Assembly (NCBI RefSeq): GCF_015667585.1
Contig: NZ_JADPEG010000016.1
Coordinates: 1 to 64,000, forward strand
Source of the DNA: Clostridium sp. D33t1_170424_F3
Lineage (GTDB): Bacteria > Bacillota > Clostridia > Oscillospirales > Acutalibacteraceae
Length of the DNA stretch: 64,000 bases
Direction: 5' to 3'
The position numbers were made by a program, and so were the translations under genes. The notes under the pieces were generated by a model that saw only the letters and a program-made list of their open reading frames with translations, was not told where the DNA came from and made no database searches. Of the stretch, positions 6,003-13,966 are shown in pieces. Each line of letters opens with the position of its first letter. Position 1 is the first letter of the stretch.

Positions 6003-8444
6003 ATGAAGATATGCATTGTGGGAGGCGTCGCGGGCGGAGCCAGCGCGGCCACCCGGTTGAGAAGACTGAGCGAGGACGCGGAAATCGTCTTGTTTGAAAA
6101 AGGGGAGTATATCTCCTATGCGAACTGCGGCCTGCCCTATTATATTGGCGGCAGCATCAAAAGCAGGGACGCGCTGCTGGTGACAAAGCCGGAGCTGCTG
6201 CGCAGCCGGTTCCGTGTGGATGTCCGCGTGCAGAACGAGGTGCTGTCCATCGACCGCAAAGCGAAAACCATGCAGGTGCGGGACCACGCGGCGGGGAAAA
6301 CCTATACGGAATCGTACGATAAGCTGATCCTGTCCCCCGGCGCGGAGCCGAAGTGCCCGAACCTGCCCGGTGTGGAGCTGGACGGCGTGTTCACCCTGCG
6401 CACGGTGCCGGACACCTTCCGCATCGATCAGTACATCCGGGAGAAAAACGCCGCGTCCGCCGTGGTGGTGGGCGGCGGCTTCATCGGCGTGGAGATGGCG
6501 GAAAACCTCAAGGAGCGCGGGCTGGACGTCAGTATCGTCGAGTTTGCGGACCAGGTGGTCGCGCCGCTGGACAAAGAGATGGCGAACCTGCTGCACCGCC
6601 ATCTGGCGGAGCACGGCGTGCGCCTGCGTTTGGAAACCGGCCTGACGGGGATTGAAGAGAAGGACGGCGCATTGGCAGTGCGTCTGACAAAGGGCGAGCC
6701 GCTGCATGCGGATTTGGTACTGCTCAGCATGGGCGTCGCGCCGGAAAACAGGCTGGCGAAGGAGGCGGGCCTCCAGCTGGGCGTCGGCGGCAGCATCGCC
6801 GTGAATGAAAATTACCAGACCTCCGACCCGGACATCTACGCGGTGGGCGATGCGATCGGTGTAAAGAATTTGGTGACCGGACAGGAAAATCTGGTGCCGC
6901 TGGCGGGCCCCGCCAACAAGCAGGGGCGCATCGCGGCGGAAAATGCGCTGGGCGCGCAAAAGACAACGGGTGAGGGCGTGCAGGGCAGCTCCGTGCTGAA
7001 GGTGTTCGATCTGACCGCCGCCTCGACGGGCCTGAACGAAAAGCAGGCCCGGGCGCAGGGAATCGCGTACCGGAAGACCTATGTCCACCCGCAGTCGCAC
7101 GCCTCCTATTACCCCGGCGCAACGCCGATCTCGATGAAGCTGCTCTTTGCAGAGGACGGCAAAGTATTGGGCGCGCAGGCCGTGGGGTATGAGGGCGTGG
7201 AAAAGCGCATCGACGTGCTGGCGGCGGTGATCCGCCTGCGCGGCACGGTGTACGATCTGGAGGAACTGGAGCTCTGCTACGCGCCGCCGTATTCCTCCGC
7301 CAAGGACCCGGTTAACATGCTGGGCTTTACCGCCGCAAATATCCTGAAGGGCGATATGCCCGTGATCTACGCCGAAGACGTGCCGGCGCTCGACCCGGAG
7401 CAGACCACGCGGCTGGACGTGAGCATGCCGGAGGAAGTGCGCATGGGCACGGTGCCGGGCTTCCGGAACCTGCCGCTGGATGAGCTGCGCGGGCGGCTGG
7501 GCGAGCTGGACCCGAAGAAGCCGGTCTATGTGACCTGCCGTGTGGGATTGCGCGGCTATCTTGCCACGCGGATTCTGAAGCAGCACGGGTTTGACGCGTA
7601 TAACCTGAGCGGCGGGTATAAGACGTATCAGCTGGTGCATGCGAAGAACGAATTTGCAGAGCCTCCCGCGCCGCAGAAACCGGAGGAAGAAAGGGCGGAT
7701 CATGACGTGAAAACCATTGTGGTGGACGCCTGCGGGCTGCAGTGCCCCGGGCCGATCATGAAGGTTGCCGAAGGGATGAAGGGCATCGCGGAGGGCGAAC
7801 AGCTCTGCATCCGCGCGACAGACCCCGCCTTTGCCTCCGATATTCAGGCGTGGTGCAAGAGCACGGGGAACCGGCTGCTTTCCGTCCAGAACGAGAAGGG
7901 GACCTATGAAGTCGTGCTGCAAAAGGGCTGCGGTGCAAACCCCGCGCCGTCGTGCGCCATTGCGTCGGAGGAAGGGCACGACAAAACGATGGTGATTTTC
8001 AGCGGCGATCTGGATAAGGCGATCGCGGCGTTCATCATCGCCAACGGCGCGGCGGCGATGGGCCGCAAGGTGACGCTGTTCTTTACCTTCTGGGGGCTGA
8101 ACATCCTGCGCAGGAGCGAGAAGGTCAAGGTCAAAAAGAATGTGATTGAAAAGATGTTTGGCATGATGATGCCGCGCGGCAGCAAAAAGCTGAAGCTTTC
8201 CAAAATGCATATGGCGGGCGCGGGCTCGAAGATGATCCGCGAAGTGATGAAGAGCAAGAACGTTTCCTCTCTGGAGGAACTGATCCAGTCCGCCATGGAC
8301 AACGGTGTGCGCGTCGTTGCCTGCCAGATGTCCATGGACATCATGGGCATCCGCGCGGAGGAACTGCTCGACGGCGTGGAGCTGGGCGGCGTGGCGACAT
8401 TCCTCGGTTCGGCGGAAACCTCTGATACCAATTTGTTTATTTAA
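6003..8444 (+). CDS. CoA-disulfide reductase-like flavoprotein fused to rhodanese, TusA and DsrE domains
   Basis: 813 residues. Residues 1-450 are an FAD/NAD(P) disulfide oxidoreductase of the CoA-disulfide reductase/NADH oxidase group, with a GGVAGGASAATRLRR dinucleotide fold and the single redox Cys in YANCGLPYY. About 460-545 is a rhodanese domain with Cys in VTCRVGLRG. About 570-640 is a TusA/SirA domain (DACGLQCPGPIMKVAEGM). About 655-813 is a DsrE/F-like domain. All are sulfur-relay folds, so the protein probably handles persulfide or polysulfide sulfur in the cytoplasm. The ATG at 6003 has GAGAGGAG upstream; an ATG at 5982 is less likely. It is transcribed alone between a terminator and a convergent gene. 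Confidence 0.93.
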   Translation: MKICIVGGVAGGASAATRLRRLSEDAEIVLFEKGEYISYANCGLPYYIGGSIKSRDALLVTKPELLRSRFRVDVRVQNEVLSIDRKAKTMQVRDHAAGKTYTESYDKLILSPGAEPKCPNLPGVELDGVFTLRTVPDTFRIDQYIREKNAASAVVVGGGFIGVEMAENLKERGLDVSIVEFADQVVAPLDKEMANLLHRHLAEHGVRLRLETGLTGIEEKDGALAVRLTKGEPLHADLVLLSMGVAPENRLAKEAGLQLGVGGSIAVNENYQTSDPDIYAVGDAIGVKNLVTGQENLVPLAGPANKQGRIAAENALGAQKTTGEGVQGSSVLKVFDLTAASTGLNEKQARAQGIAYRKTYVHPQSHASYYPGATPISMKLLFAEDGKVLGAQAVGYEGVEKRIDVLAAVIRLRGTVYDLEELELCYAPPYSSAKDPVNMLGFTAANILKGDMPVIYAEDVPALDPEQTTRLDVSMPEEVRMGTVPGFRNLPLDELRGRLGELDPKKPVYVTCRVGLRGYLATRILKQHGFDAYNLSGGYKTYQLVHAKNEFAEPPAPQKPEEERADHDVKTIVVDACGLQCPGPIMKVAEGMKGIAEGEQLCIRATDPAFASDIQAWCKSTGNRLLSVQNEKGTYEVVLQKGCGANPAPSCAIASEEGHDKTMVIFSGDLDKAIAAFIIANGAAAMGRKVTLFFTFWGLNILRRSEKVKVKKNVIEKMFGMMMPRGSKKLKLSKMHMAGAGSKMIREVMKSKNVSSLEELIQSAMDNGVRVVACQMSMDIMGIRAEELLDGVELGGVATFLGSAETSDTNLFI

Positions 8445-8566
8445 ATAACAATTATACGAAAAGTATTGTATTATAACGGAAAAACGTCCGCATTTGAGCC
8501 AAACGGCACGAAAAAAGGTGTCTCGCAGTGTGCGTGATACGCAAAATATCGGCAGTACAGGAAGAA

Positions 8567-8595
8567 ACGCTCCCCCGCCAAAGGCGGGGGAGCGT
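8567..8595 (-). terminator. G/C-rich hairpin after the NeuD-like gene
   Basis: ACGCTCCCCCGCC (8567-8579) pairs perfectly with 8583-8595 around a 3-nt loop. On the minus strand it lies about 45 bp downstream of the acyltransferase stop and is followed by a short T/C-rich stretch. It may also stop plus-strand transcripts from the flavoprotein gene. Confidence 0.65.
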
Positions 8596-8639
8596 CGTCA
8601 ATTGTAATCGTACGGTACGGGAAACAGCGGCTTCTGTCA

Positions 8640-9266
8640 TTACCTGATGCGTTTTGCCGGAACGCCCGCCACCACCTCGCGGGCCGGTACGTCACGGATG
8701 ACCACCGCCCCGGCTCCAACGACCGCTTCTTCCCCGACGGAGACATTGTTGATGATGGTACATCCAATCCCCAAAAACGCTTTTCTGCCGATGGTGGTGT
8801 GTCCGGCCATGGAGACTTTGGGGCAGACGTTGACGAAGTCTTCCAGCACGCAGTCGTGCTCCACAATTGCCCCGGTGTTGACGATGCAGCCGGTTCCGAC
8901 AAAGGCGTTGGTATGAACGACGGCAAACGCGAGAACCGTGCATCCCGCCGAAACCCGCGCAAAGGGACTGATAAAAGCCGTGGGGTGGACGACGGTTGCC
9001 AGCGGAATGTCCAGCGCGTTTAAAAGGGAACTCTTCTGTTCGCGCAGAGAGTTGTCGCCCGTTGCGACGATCACCTCATCGAAGGACGGCAGGAACGCGC
9101 GGAGGTCGACGTCCTGCTCCCGGTATATCGTGTAATTTGGTATCTCACGCGCGTCTCTCTCCGCAAAAGATAAAAAGGCGATGGAATCATATGTCTTCAT
9201 CGCCAGGGCACAGTCCAGCGTGACGGTTCCCTGGTCGCCCGCGCCCCAAATCAACAGTTTTTTCAT
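8640..9266 (-). CDS. NeuD/PglD-like sugar O-acetyltransferase
   Basis: 208 residues. Residues 1-80 form a small Rossmann-like substrate domain (KKLLIWGAGDQGTV). The rest is a left-handed beta-helix of hexapeptide repeats, ending in the family signature AVVGAGAVVIRDVPAREVVAGVPAKRIR. The catalytic-type His falls in TGAIVEHDCVLEDFVNVCP. Relatives acetylate sialic acid, bacillosamine or other amino sugars for surface glycans, using acetyl-CoA in the cytoplasm. No glycan-synthesis genes are near, so the substrate is open. A GGAGG lies before the ATG. The small gene at 9285-9590 ends 18 bp upstream on the same strand, so the two may be co-transcribed. Confidence 0.88.
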   Translation of the reverse strand: MKKLLIWGAGDQGTVTLDCALAMKTYDSIAFLSFAERDAREIPNYTIYREQDVDLRAFLPSFDEVIVATGDNSLREQKSSLLNALDIPLATVVHPTAFISPFARVSAGCTVLAFAVVHTNAFVGTGCIVNTGAIVEHDCVLEDFVNVCPKVSMAGHTTIGRKAFLGIGCTIINNVSVGEEAVVGAGAVVIRDVPAREVVAGVPAKRIR

Positions 9267-9284
9267 AGTCCGTCCTCCCTTGAA

Positions 9285-9590
9285 TCAGGGTGTTTTGCGA
9301 AAAATCTGCGCTTCGGCAAATTCCTCATAGTTGTCTAAAAGTTCCAGCATCAACAGCGCGCCCATCCGGAAGCCGTAGCAGAATTTTTCCGCCGAAACAG
9401 AGCCTTCAATCGTCGACTGTGCATCCACGTAATCGGAAAAGAGCTGGCGTTCTCTGCCGTGCAGCAGGTCAAACAGGATTTGTTCGTTTTGCTGGACAGT
9501 CTGGTCCGCGCGGGCCGCGGATGAATCGTCGTCAAAAATAGTGGTGCTCGCCCTGGAATCCATGAAAAACAGATTTTCAATTATGCTCAT
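9285..9590 (-). CDS. Small uncharacterised protein of cassette 2 (DUF6809-like)
   Basis: 101 residues, acidic and helical. The C-terminal half (ERQLFSDYVDAQSTIEGSVSAEKFCYGFRMGALLMLELL) resembles the corresponding part of the protein at 606-887 and the small family I associate with DUF6809 (not confirmed). No signal peptide or catalytic motif is visible. It follows the second RHH gene after a 136-nt structured spacer, exactly as in cassette 1. The preceding AGAAAGGAAATAAACC gives a plausible ribosome site. Function is unknown. Confidence 0.65.
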   Translation of the reverse strand: MSIIENLFFMDSRASTTIFDDDSSAARADQTVQQNEQILFDLLHGRERQLFSDYVDAQSTIEGSVSAEKFCYGFRMGALLMLELLDNYEEFAEAQIFRKTP

Positions 9591-9726
9591 TGGTTTATTT
9601 CCTTTCTGTTTCCACGGCGCCTTGCCAGAATGCGCTGCACATGGTAAAATATTTGTGCAGAGCCTTTCTGAGGCGCTGTGGTTTTGTGGGGAAAGCGGCG
9701 CATTTTTGAGTGTGGGCCGCTTTCCT
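9591..9726 (-). other. Structured 136-nt spacer of cassette 2
   Basis: Read on the minus strand, a perfect 10-bp hairpin (9716-9725 with 9690-9699) follows the RHH stop. A tiered long hairpin comes next: outer stem 9672-9681 with 9612-9621 (9 of 10 pairs), a middle stem CAGAA/TTCTG (9666-9670 with 9626-9630) and an inner CTGCAC/GTGCAG stem (9655-9660 with 9635-9640). The order, size and position of the stems match the spacer at 471-605, but most paired bases differ. Confidence 0.6.
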
Positions 9727-9906
9727 TTACTTTTCCAGCTCGCCCTTCAACAGCTTAATCCCCCGCCGGATTGCTTCCGTTCGCGGGACCGGCACTTTTT
9801 TGCAGTACGCGTCCAGAACATCGCAGCATTCCTGATCCAGACGGACATGTACGGAGGTGCCTTTTGGATTGTCGGTTGGACGACCCATTTTCTTTTTTTC
9901 GGGCAA
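9727..9906 (-). CDS. Small ribbon-helix-helix (CopG/Arc-like) regulator, cassette 2
   Basis: 59 residues. The KKKMGRPTDNPKG opening is shared with the regulator at 294-470. A beta strand (SVHVRLD) and two helices (ECCDVLDAYCKK, PRTEAIRRGIKLLKG) follow, the RHH DNA-binding fold. The preferred start is a TTG at 9906, eight bases after GAGG; an in-frame ATG at 9933 lies inside the operator region. The promoter with inverted GCCACGAAAG boxes lies directly upstream, so autorepression is likely. It is the second member of a duplicated cassette. Confidence 0.8.
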   Translation of the reverse strand: MPEKKKMGRPTDNPKGTSVHVRLDQECCDVLDAYCKKVPVPRTEAIRRGIKLLKGELEK

Positions 9907-9914
9907 TGGCTTCA

Positions 9915-9968
9915 CCTCACTTTCGTGGCCCATGATATAACAATAGGGAATTGTGCCACGAAAGTCAA
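9915..9968 (-). promoter_or_regulatory. Promoter with inverted operator boxes, cassette 2
   Basis: On the minus strand, TTGACT (9968-9963) and TATTGT (9945-9940) have a 17-bp spacer. The sequence ACTTTCGTGGC next to the -35 is repeated in inverted form (GCCACGAAAGT) after the -10, just before GAGG. The spacing of all parts (54 bp from -35 to GAGG) is identical to that at 229-282, although there the boxes are direct repeats. Confidence 0.75.
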
Positions 9969-10163
9969 TAGATATGCCAATATTTGTTAAGTGAAAAATA
10001 TTGACGCTTTGGGGGATGAGATATAAAGCAGTTCATGTTTCTATTTTATCTTTTTTAATATTGCGCGTCTACAAACAAAGTGTTATCATTTACTGCTTTT
10101 TAGAAAAATAATTGAATACTATTTGTTGTTTATTTAATATATAATACTGTATGATATAAAAAT

Positions 10164-10198
10164 CTGCCGAAACGACCGCATGATGCGCGTTTCGGCAG
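10164..10198 (-). terminator. Bidirectional terminator after the methyltransferase gene
   Basis: CTGCCGAAAC (10164-10173) pairs with GTTTCGGCAG (10189-10198), with T-runs on both strands. It lies 55 bp past the stop of the minus-strand methyltransferase gene. The A/T-rich stretch 9969-10163 between it and the RHH promoter shows no gene. Confidence 0.8.
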
Positions 10199-10252
10199 GT
10201 TTTTTCATAAAACGGTCAGGGCGGGGTGCGCCCCGGTCGGGCCGGTTTTCTT

Positions 10253-11044
10253 TCACCGCTTTTCAGCGGTCAAAAGGTAGGACAGAGGGAAGCCCTTATG
10301 GTCGTATGCTTCCGACAAACCGACGTCGTAATCGTACTCGTTCAGTTTGACAACGGACAGTTGCGCGCCGCTGACGGCGTTGATGATCGCGGACATCGTG
10401 TGCGAAAAGCTGGTGAAGGTTTTGGATTCGTACTGCTCCGACATGTATCCCATGCCCTCGTTCTCAATCCACGGTTCTTTCCGGAAATAAGAGTACGCGA
10501 TCCGGTTCAAATGCTGTTCGTCAAACGCGGGTTCGCCCGGCATGGGCAGCATGTTCATGACCGGATGAAAATCGTGAATCATCAGGAGGCCCCCGGGCTT
10601 CAGGCACTTGGAAACAGTTTGAAACAGCGCGTCCAGATCCTCAAACCAGGTGATGGCCCCGATGGTGAACAGCACAAAGTCAAAACGATTGTAATACTGC
10701 GGCGGGATTTCCAGAATATTGCAGGCGATAAATTCACAGTGTTCGACGCCCGCTTTCTCCGCGGTGCCGGCGGCCTGTTGAATGATGTTTTCCGCGATGT
10801 CAAAGCCATAGCCGTTCTTTGCGCCCAGCTGCATCAGGGAGAGCAGCTCGCGCCCGTTGTTGCAGCAGAACTGCGCGACGGTCTTGCCGTGGAAGTCGAT
10901 GGTCTCCAGCTCTTTTGCCACATCCGGGCAAAAGAAGGGAAGGCGCTCGATGAGTAATCGCTCATGGTTTGTTTCGCCCCAGCCGGGATGCCGATGCTCA
11001 AAGGCCTCTTCCCAGGCCGCTTTATTTTCCTGAATGTAATTCAT
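10253..11044 (-). CDS. SAM-dependent class I methyltransferase
   Basis: 263 residues. The SAM-binding motif I is seen as VAQFCCNNGRELLSLMQLGA, followed by acidic motif II (GYGFDIAENII) and a motif IV-like segment (FDFVLFTIGAITWFED). This is the class I fold acting on a small molecule, or possibly on another acceptor; the substrate is not identifiable. The ATG at 11044 has GGAGGAAATC upstream; the open frame to 11092 is not needed. The tetR gene ends 28 bp upstream, so the two form an operon. Confidence 0.85.
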   Translation of the reverse strand: MNYIQENKAAWEEAFEHRHPGWGETNHERLLIERLPFFCPDVAKELETIDFHGKTVAQFCCNNGRELLSLMQLGAKNGYGFDIAENIIQQAAGTAEKAGVEHCEFIACNILEIPPQYYNRFDFVLFTIGAITWFEDLDALFQTVSKCLKPGGLLMIHDFHPVMNMLPMPGEPAFDEQHLNRIAYSYFRKEPWIENEGMGYMSEQYESKTFTSFSHTMSAIINAVSGAQLSVVKLNEYDYDVGLSEAYDHKGFPLSYLLTAEKR

Positions 11045-11072
11045 TTTGATTTCCTCCAATCGATGGGTGATT

Positions 11073-11681
11073 TCAGGGGACTTCCGGCGCAAACCGGATG
11101 ACGGTCCGCAGCGTCCGTTCCACCTCGTCCAGATAGTCCGGCCCCGCGTCGATATTCCGGTTCACCAGCATGACCGCGATGCCGTGCACCAGCGCCCACA
11201 GGGAGATCAGATGCGGGCGGTATTCCGGCTCGGGGATATGCAGGTATTCCAGATAGGCGACCGCCGTCTGCTGGAACAGCAGGTAGGGCCGCCGGTCCGT
11301 GGAGGTGTCCGCAAGCTCTTCCCAGGGCATCGGGGACATAAACCCGGTAAAAAACAAAATTTTTAAGTAGTCCGGATGCTCCGCCATAAATTGCACATAG
11401 CCCTTGCCCAGCTCCATCAATCGTTCCGGCGGCGTGCCGGGCTGGCGGTCCACGGACGCCTGCAAACCCTGCGCGAACTGCGTCAGCACATATTGCAAAA
11501 TCGCGGCAAGCATATCGTCTTTATTTTGAAAATGCTTGTACGGCGCGGTGTGGCTCACGCCGCAGGCCGCCGCGATCCGGCGCAGAGAGAGCTTTTCCAC
11601 GCCGTCCTCCGCGATCAGCCGGATGCCCGCGTCGATCAGCTCCTGCCGCAAATTCTCGTGGTGGTACCGCTTTTCTTCCAT
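11073..11681 (-). CDS. TetR family transcriptional regulator
   Basis: 202 residues. The N-terminal helix-turn-helix (VEKLSLRRIAAACGVSHTAPYKHFQNKDDML) is typical TetR. The C-terminal part forms an all-helical ligand domain with ALVHGIAVML near its end. The ATG at 11681 sits seven bases after AGGAG; a TTG at 11690 is too close to it. The gene is divergent from two flavoprotein genes. The inverted repeat in the shared promoter region (11725-11767) is the probable operator, so this protein likely represses both directions. Confidence 0.9.
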   Translation of the reverse strand: MEEKRYHHENLRQELIDAGIRLIAEDGVEKLSLRRIAAACGVSHTAPYKHFQNKDDMLAAILQYVLTQFAQGLQASVDRQPGTPPERLMELGKGYVQFMAEHPDYLKILFFTGFMSPMPWEELADTSTDRRPYLLFQQTAVAYLEYLHIPEPEYRPHLISLWALVHGIAVMLVNRNIDAGPDYLDEVERTLRTVIRFAPEVP

Positions 11682-11717
11682 CTCGATCAACTCCTGACAA
11701 AAGTATACAATAAAAAG

Positions 11718-11767
11718 TTGACGGTGTAAACATTCTGTGCTATGATCAATCCGTCAGAATGTTTACA
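11718..11767 (+). promoter_or_regulatory. Promoter and TetR-type operator
   Basis: TTGACG (11718-11723) and TATGAT (11741-11746) have a 17-bp spacer and drive the plus-strand flavoprotein genes. TGTAAACATTCTG (11725-11737) fills the spacer and is perfectly repeated in inverted form at 11755-11767. A protein bound there would block this promoter and probably that of tetR. Confidence 0.8.
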
Positions 11768-11788
11768 GTGTTAACTTTGGAGGCGGAT

Positions 11789-12298
11789 ATGAAACTGTTG
11801 CTGCACGATTTGGAACCCTCCGCGTTTGCGGAATGCTTTCCCGGTTTGCCGGAAGACGTCAAGGAGATCGGAGACTGCCACGGCGACATTCACCCGTGCA
11901 TCGGCTGTTTTGGCTGTTGGATCAAAACGCCGGGCGTCTGTGTGTGGAAGGATTTTTATCAGGACTTGGGCAAGTGGCTGTTCCAGTGCGACGCGCTGGT
12001 GCTGCTGACGCGCGTGACCTACGGCGGCTACAGTCCCTTTGTCAAAAACTGCATGGACCGCATCATCGGCGGACTGCTGCCGTTCTTTGCCAAACGCAAC
12101 GGGGAAATGCACCATATAACGCGCTACCGGACGCCGCCCGTCTTCCGCGTGTACGGCTATGGGGACGCCGATCCGGCGGAGCGGGAGACGTTCCGCCGTT
12201 TGGTCGAAGCGAACGCGCTCAATTTGGACACCACGGATTTCCGCGCGATTTGGCTGGATCATCTGCCGGTGCTGGAAGACGTAAAGGAGGCGCTTTAA
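11789..12298 (+). CDS. Flavodoxin-fold protein with iron-sulfur-type Cys motif
   Basis: 169 residues related to NADPH-dependent FMN reductases. A compact cysteine cluster near residue 40 (HPCIGCFGCWIKTPGVC) has the CX2CX2CX7C spacing of iron-sulfur flavoproteins of the Isf type. VLLTRVTYGGYSPFVKNCMDR matches the flavin-site loop of the fold. It starts at the ATG at 11789 after GGAGG, directly downstream of the TetR-controlled promoter. The following gene begins right after its stop codon, and the pair probably forms a redox unit induced by a ligand of the TetR protein. Confidence 0.85.
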   Translation: MKLLLHDLEPSAFAECFPGLPEDVKEIGDCHGDIHPCIGCFGCWIKTPGVCVWKDFYQDLGKWLFQCDALVLLTRVTYGGYSPFVKNCMDRIIGGLLPFFAKRNGEMHHITRYRTPPVFRVYGYGDADPAERETFRRLVEANALNLDTTDFRAIWLDHLPVLEDVKEAL

Positions 12299-12943
12299 AT
12301 GAAAATTTGTCTGGTCAACGGCAGCCCGAAAAAGAAGGGCAGCGCCTCCGGCTGGTTTATCGCGGAGCTGCAAAAGCTCCTGCCGGCACAGGCGCAGACG
12401 GCTGTGCTGGAATCAGCCTCGTACACGGGGAAGCCGTTTTTGGAGCAGCTCTGCGATTGCGACGCGCTGGTTTTTGTTTTTCCGCTCTATGTGGACGCGG
12501 CGCCGTCCCATCTGGTGCGCATCCTCACGGAGCTGGAAGCGGTTGCGGCGGGGAAGAAGCAGAAACCGGTTGTTTATACCGTGGTCAACTGCGGCTTTTT
12601 TGAGACGAAGCAGAACCGGTATGCGCTCCAAATCATGCGGCATTTCTGCCGCCGCGCCGGGTTCCCCTGGGGGGAGGGCGTCGCCGTCGGCGGGGGCGGG
12701 TTCCTGGGCCAGAGCGTGGGGATCCCGCTGGACGCCTCCCCCAAAAAGTCCCTGTGCGCCGCCTTTACCGCCTTCGCCGCGTCGATCGCGCAGGGAAAAA
12801 CCGGCGGGGAGGACCGCTATGTGGAGCCGAACATCCCGCGCTTCCTGTATTTCCATGTGGCGAATTACGGCTGGAAACGGCAGGGGAAGCAGAACGGCCT
12901 TGGAAAAAAGGCCCTGTACCGCACCTGGGAGAAGAAAAGTTAA
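12299..12943 (+). CDS. NAD(P)H-dependent flavin oxidoreductase (flavodoxin-like)
   Basis: 214 residues. The N-terminus MKICLVNGSPKKKGSASGWF is the phosphate-binding loop of the flavodoxin-like reductase family. DALVFVFPLYVDAAPSHLVRILTELE is the second flavin-contact region. It is translated directly after the preceding flavoprotein (stop and start adjacent), with an AAAGGAGG site inside that gene. The two may act on the same quinone, nitro or azo compound; the substrate is unknown. A strong terminator follows. Confidence 0.85.
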   Translation: MKICLVNGSPKKKGSASGWFIAELQKLLPAQAQTAVLESASYTGKPFLEQLCDCDALVFVFPLYVDAAPSHLVRILTELEAVAAGKKQKPVVYTVVNCGFFETKQNRYALQIMRHFCRRAGFPWGEGVAVGGGGFLGQSVGIPLDASPKKSLCAAFTAFAASIAQGKTGGEDRYVEPNIPRFLYFHVANYGWKRQGKQNGLGKKALYRTWEKKS

Positions 12944-12968
12944 CCCTCTTTTACGTGGGGATAGGATG

Positions 12969-13007
12969 AAAGCCGTTTCCGGTCTGGAAACGGCTTTTAA
13001 ATTTTTT
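12969..13007 (+). terminator. Intrinsic terminator of the flavoprotein operon
   Basis: AAAGCCGTTTCC (12969-12980) pairs perfectly with GGAAACGGCTTT (12986-12997) and is followed by a T-rich run. Confidence 0.9.
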
Positions 13008-13078
13008 CCAGTTTGTCCCTTTTATTTGAAGGTTTTTGCCCTTCTGATTCGTTTTATGATCAGAAGGGAGCGGATACC

Positions 13079-13312
13079 ATGAAAAGAAAGACTGGGGAAT
13101 GGGATGTGATCATCTGCCTGACGGTTTTGCTGTACGGGCTGCTTTTTGCGGAGTTTTTCCTGCACCAGTGGCTGATGGGCCGGTGGTCGGCGGAGCTGCC
13201 GCAGCTTCCGGCGTGCGCGGTATATCCGTCGTGGTTTCCGCTCTATTTTTGGGCCGTCCTGCTGCTGTCCATTGTGGGAAGCTTTTTGGGACAGTTGTTC
13301 GGGATCGCATAA
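13079..13312 (+). CDS. Small two-helix membrane protein, unknown function
   Basis: 77 residues with two hydrophobic stretches, about 9-31 (VIICLTVLLYGLLFAEFFL) and about 53-75 (WFPLYFWAVLLLSIVGSFLG). The ATG at 13079 follows GGGAG. An inverted repeat CTTCTGAT/ATCAGAAG lies just upstream of the ribosome site and may be regulatory. No family recognised. Confidence 0.6.
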   Translation: MKRKTGEWDVIICLTVLLYGLLFAEFFLHQWLMGRWSAELPQLPACAVYPSWFPLYFWAVLLLSIVGSFLGQLFGIA

Positions 13313-13474
13313 ATGGCGAGAAACCGACGAAAATACGGGATGAAATGCGCGGATACAACCGCCGGTTTCTAAAATTACAACCAACGGTAGGGCGTTTCAA
13401 CCGTGAATCGCTTCTTTTTTCATGGACTCTATTCTATAATCAAAACAGATTCGTAATAGAAAAGAGGAAACAAC

Positions 13475-13966
13475 ATGAAAAAAACAATCGGTGAAAAGAT
13501 CAGCGATCTTAGAAAACAGAAAAAAATGACGCAGGACGAGCTGGCGGAAAAGATGGGGGTGTCCTCTCAGGCGGTGAGTAAATGGGAAACCGGGCTGAGC
13601 ATTCCGGACCTGCCCATCCTGATCGAGCTTTCGGACTTTTTCCATATGTCCCTGGACGACCTCGTAAAAGAAAAGGAAGAGGCCGTCTATCTGGTGCCCG
13701 TGGAGGAACGGAAAAAGATCGAGGAAATGTTTTTGCGCGTCAATATCCACACGGTGCAGGGGGATAAGGTCAAGGTGAATTTGCCGCTGGCCTTTGTCAA
13801 AATGGCGGCGGAAATGGACCTGGAAATCCCGCAGTTTAACGGCAGCGAGATTCTGAAGGCGCTCGATTTTGATCTGATTATTTCCATGATCGAGAACGGC
13901 GTGCTCGGCAGGATCGTGGAGGTGGAGAGCAGCGAAGGAGATATTGTTGAAGTCACGGTGGAATGA
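13475..13966 (+). CDS. XRE-type regulator with SHOCT-like C-terminal domain
   Basis: 163 residues. Residues 1-62 are a Cro/CI helix-turn-helix (KISDLRKQKKMTQDELAEKMGVSSQAVSKWE). The C-terminal part (KVKVNLPLAFVK, then IVEVESSEGDIVEVTVE) resembles the small beta-rich domains found with SHOCT-like and DUF2089-type Clostridia proteins. The gene has GAGGAAACAAC before its ATG and a TATAAT-like box about 40 bp upstream. Its stop overlaps the start of a frameshifted gene encoding a similar domain, so it was probably translationally coupled to it. Confidence 0.82.
   Translation: MKKTIGEKISDLRKQKKMTQDELAEKMGVSSQAVSKWETGLSIPDLPILIELSDFFHMSLDDLVKEKEEAVYLVPVEERKKIEEMFLRVNIHTVQGDKVKVNLPLAFVKMAAEMDLEIPQFNGSEILKALDFDLIISMIENGVLGRIVEVESSEGDIVEVTVE

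Noticed and set aside
5787-8210. An 807-codon minus-strand frame opposite the CoA-disulfide reductase gene
   Set aside because: Its composition is rich in His, Arg and Gln, typical of an antisense shadow, and the plus-strand protein has clear domains throughout.
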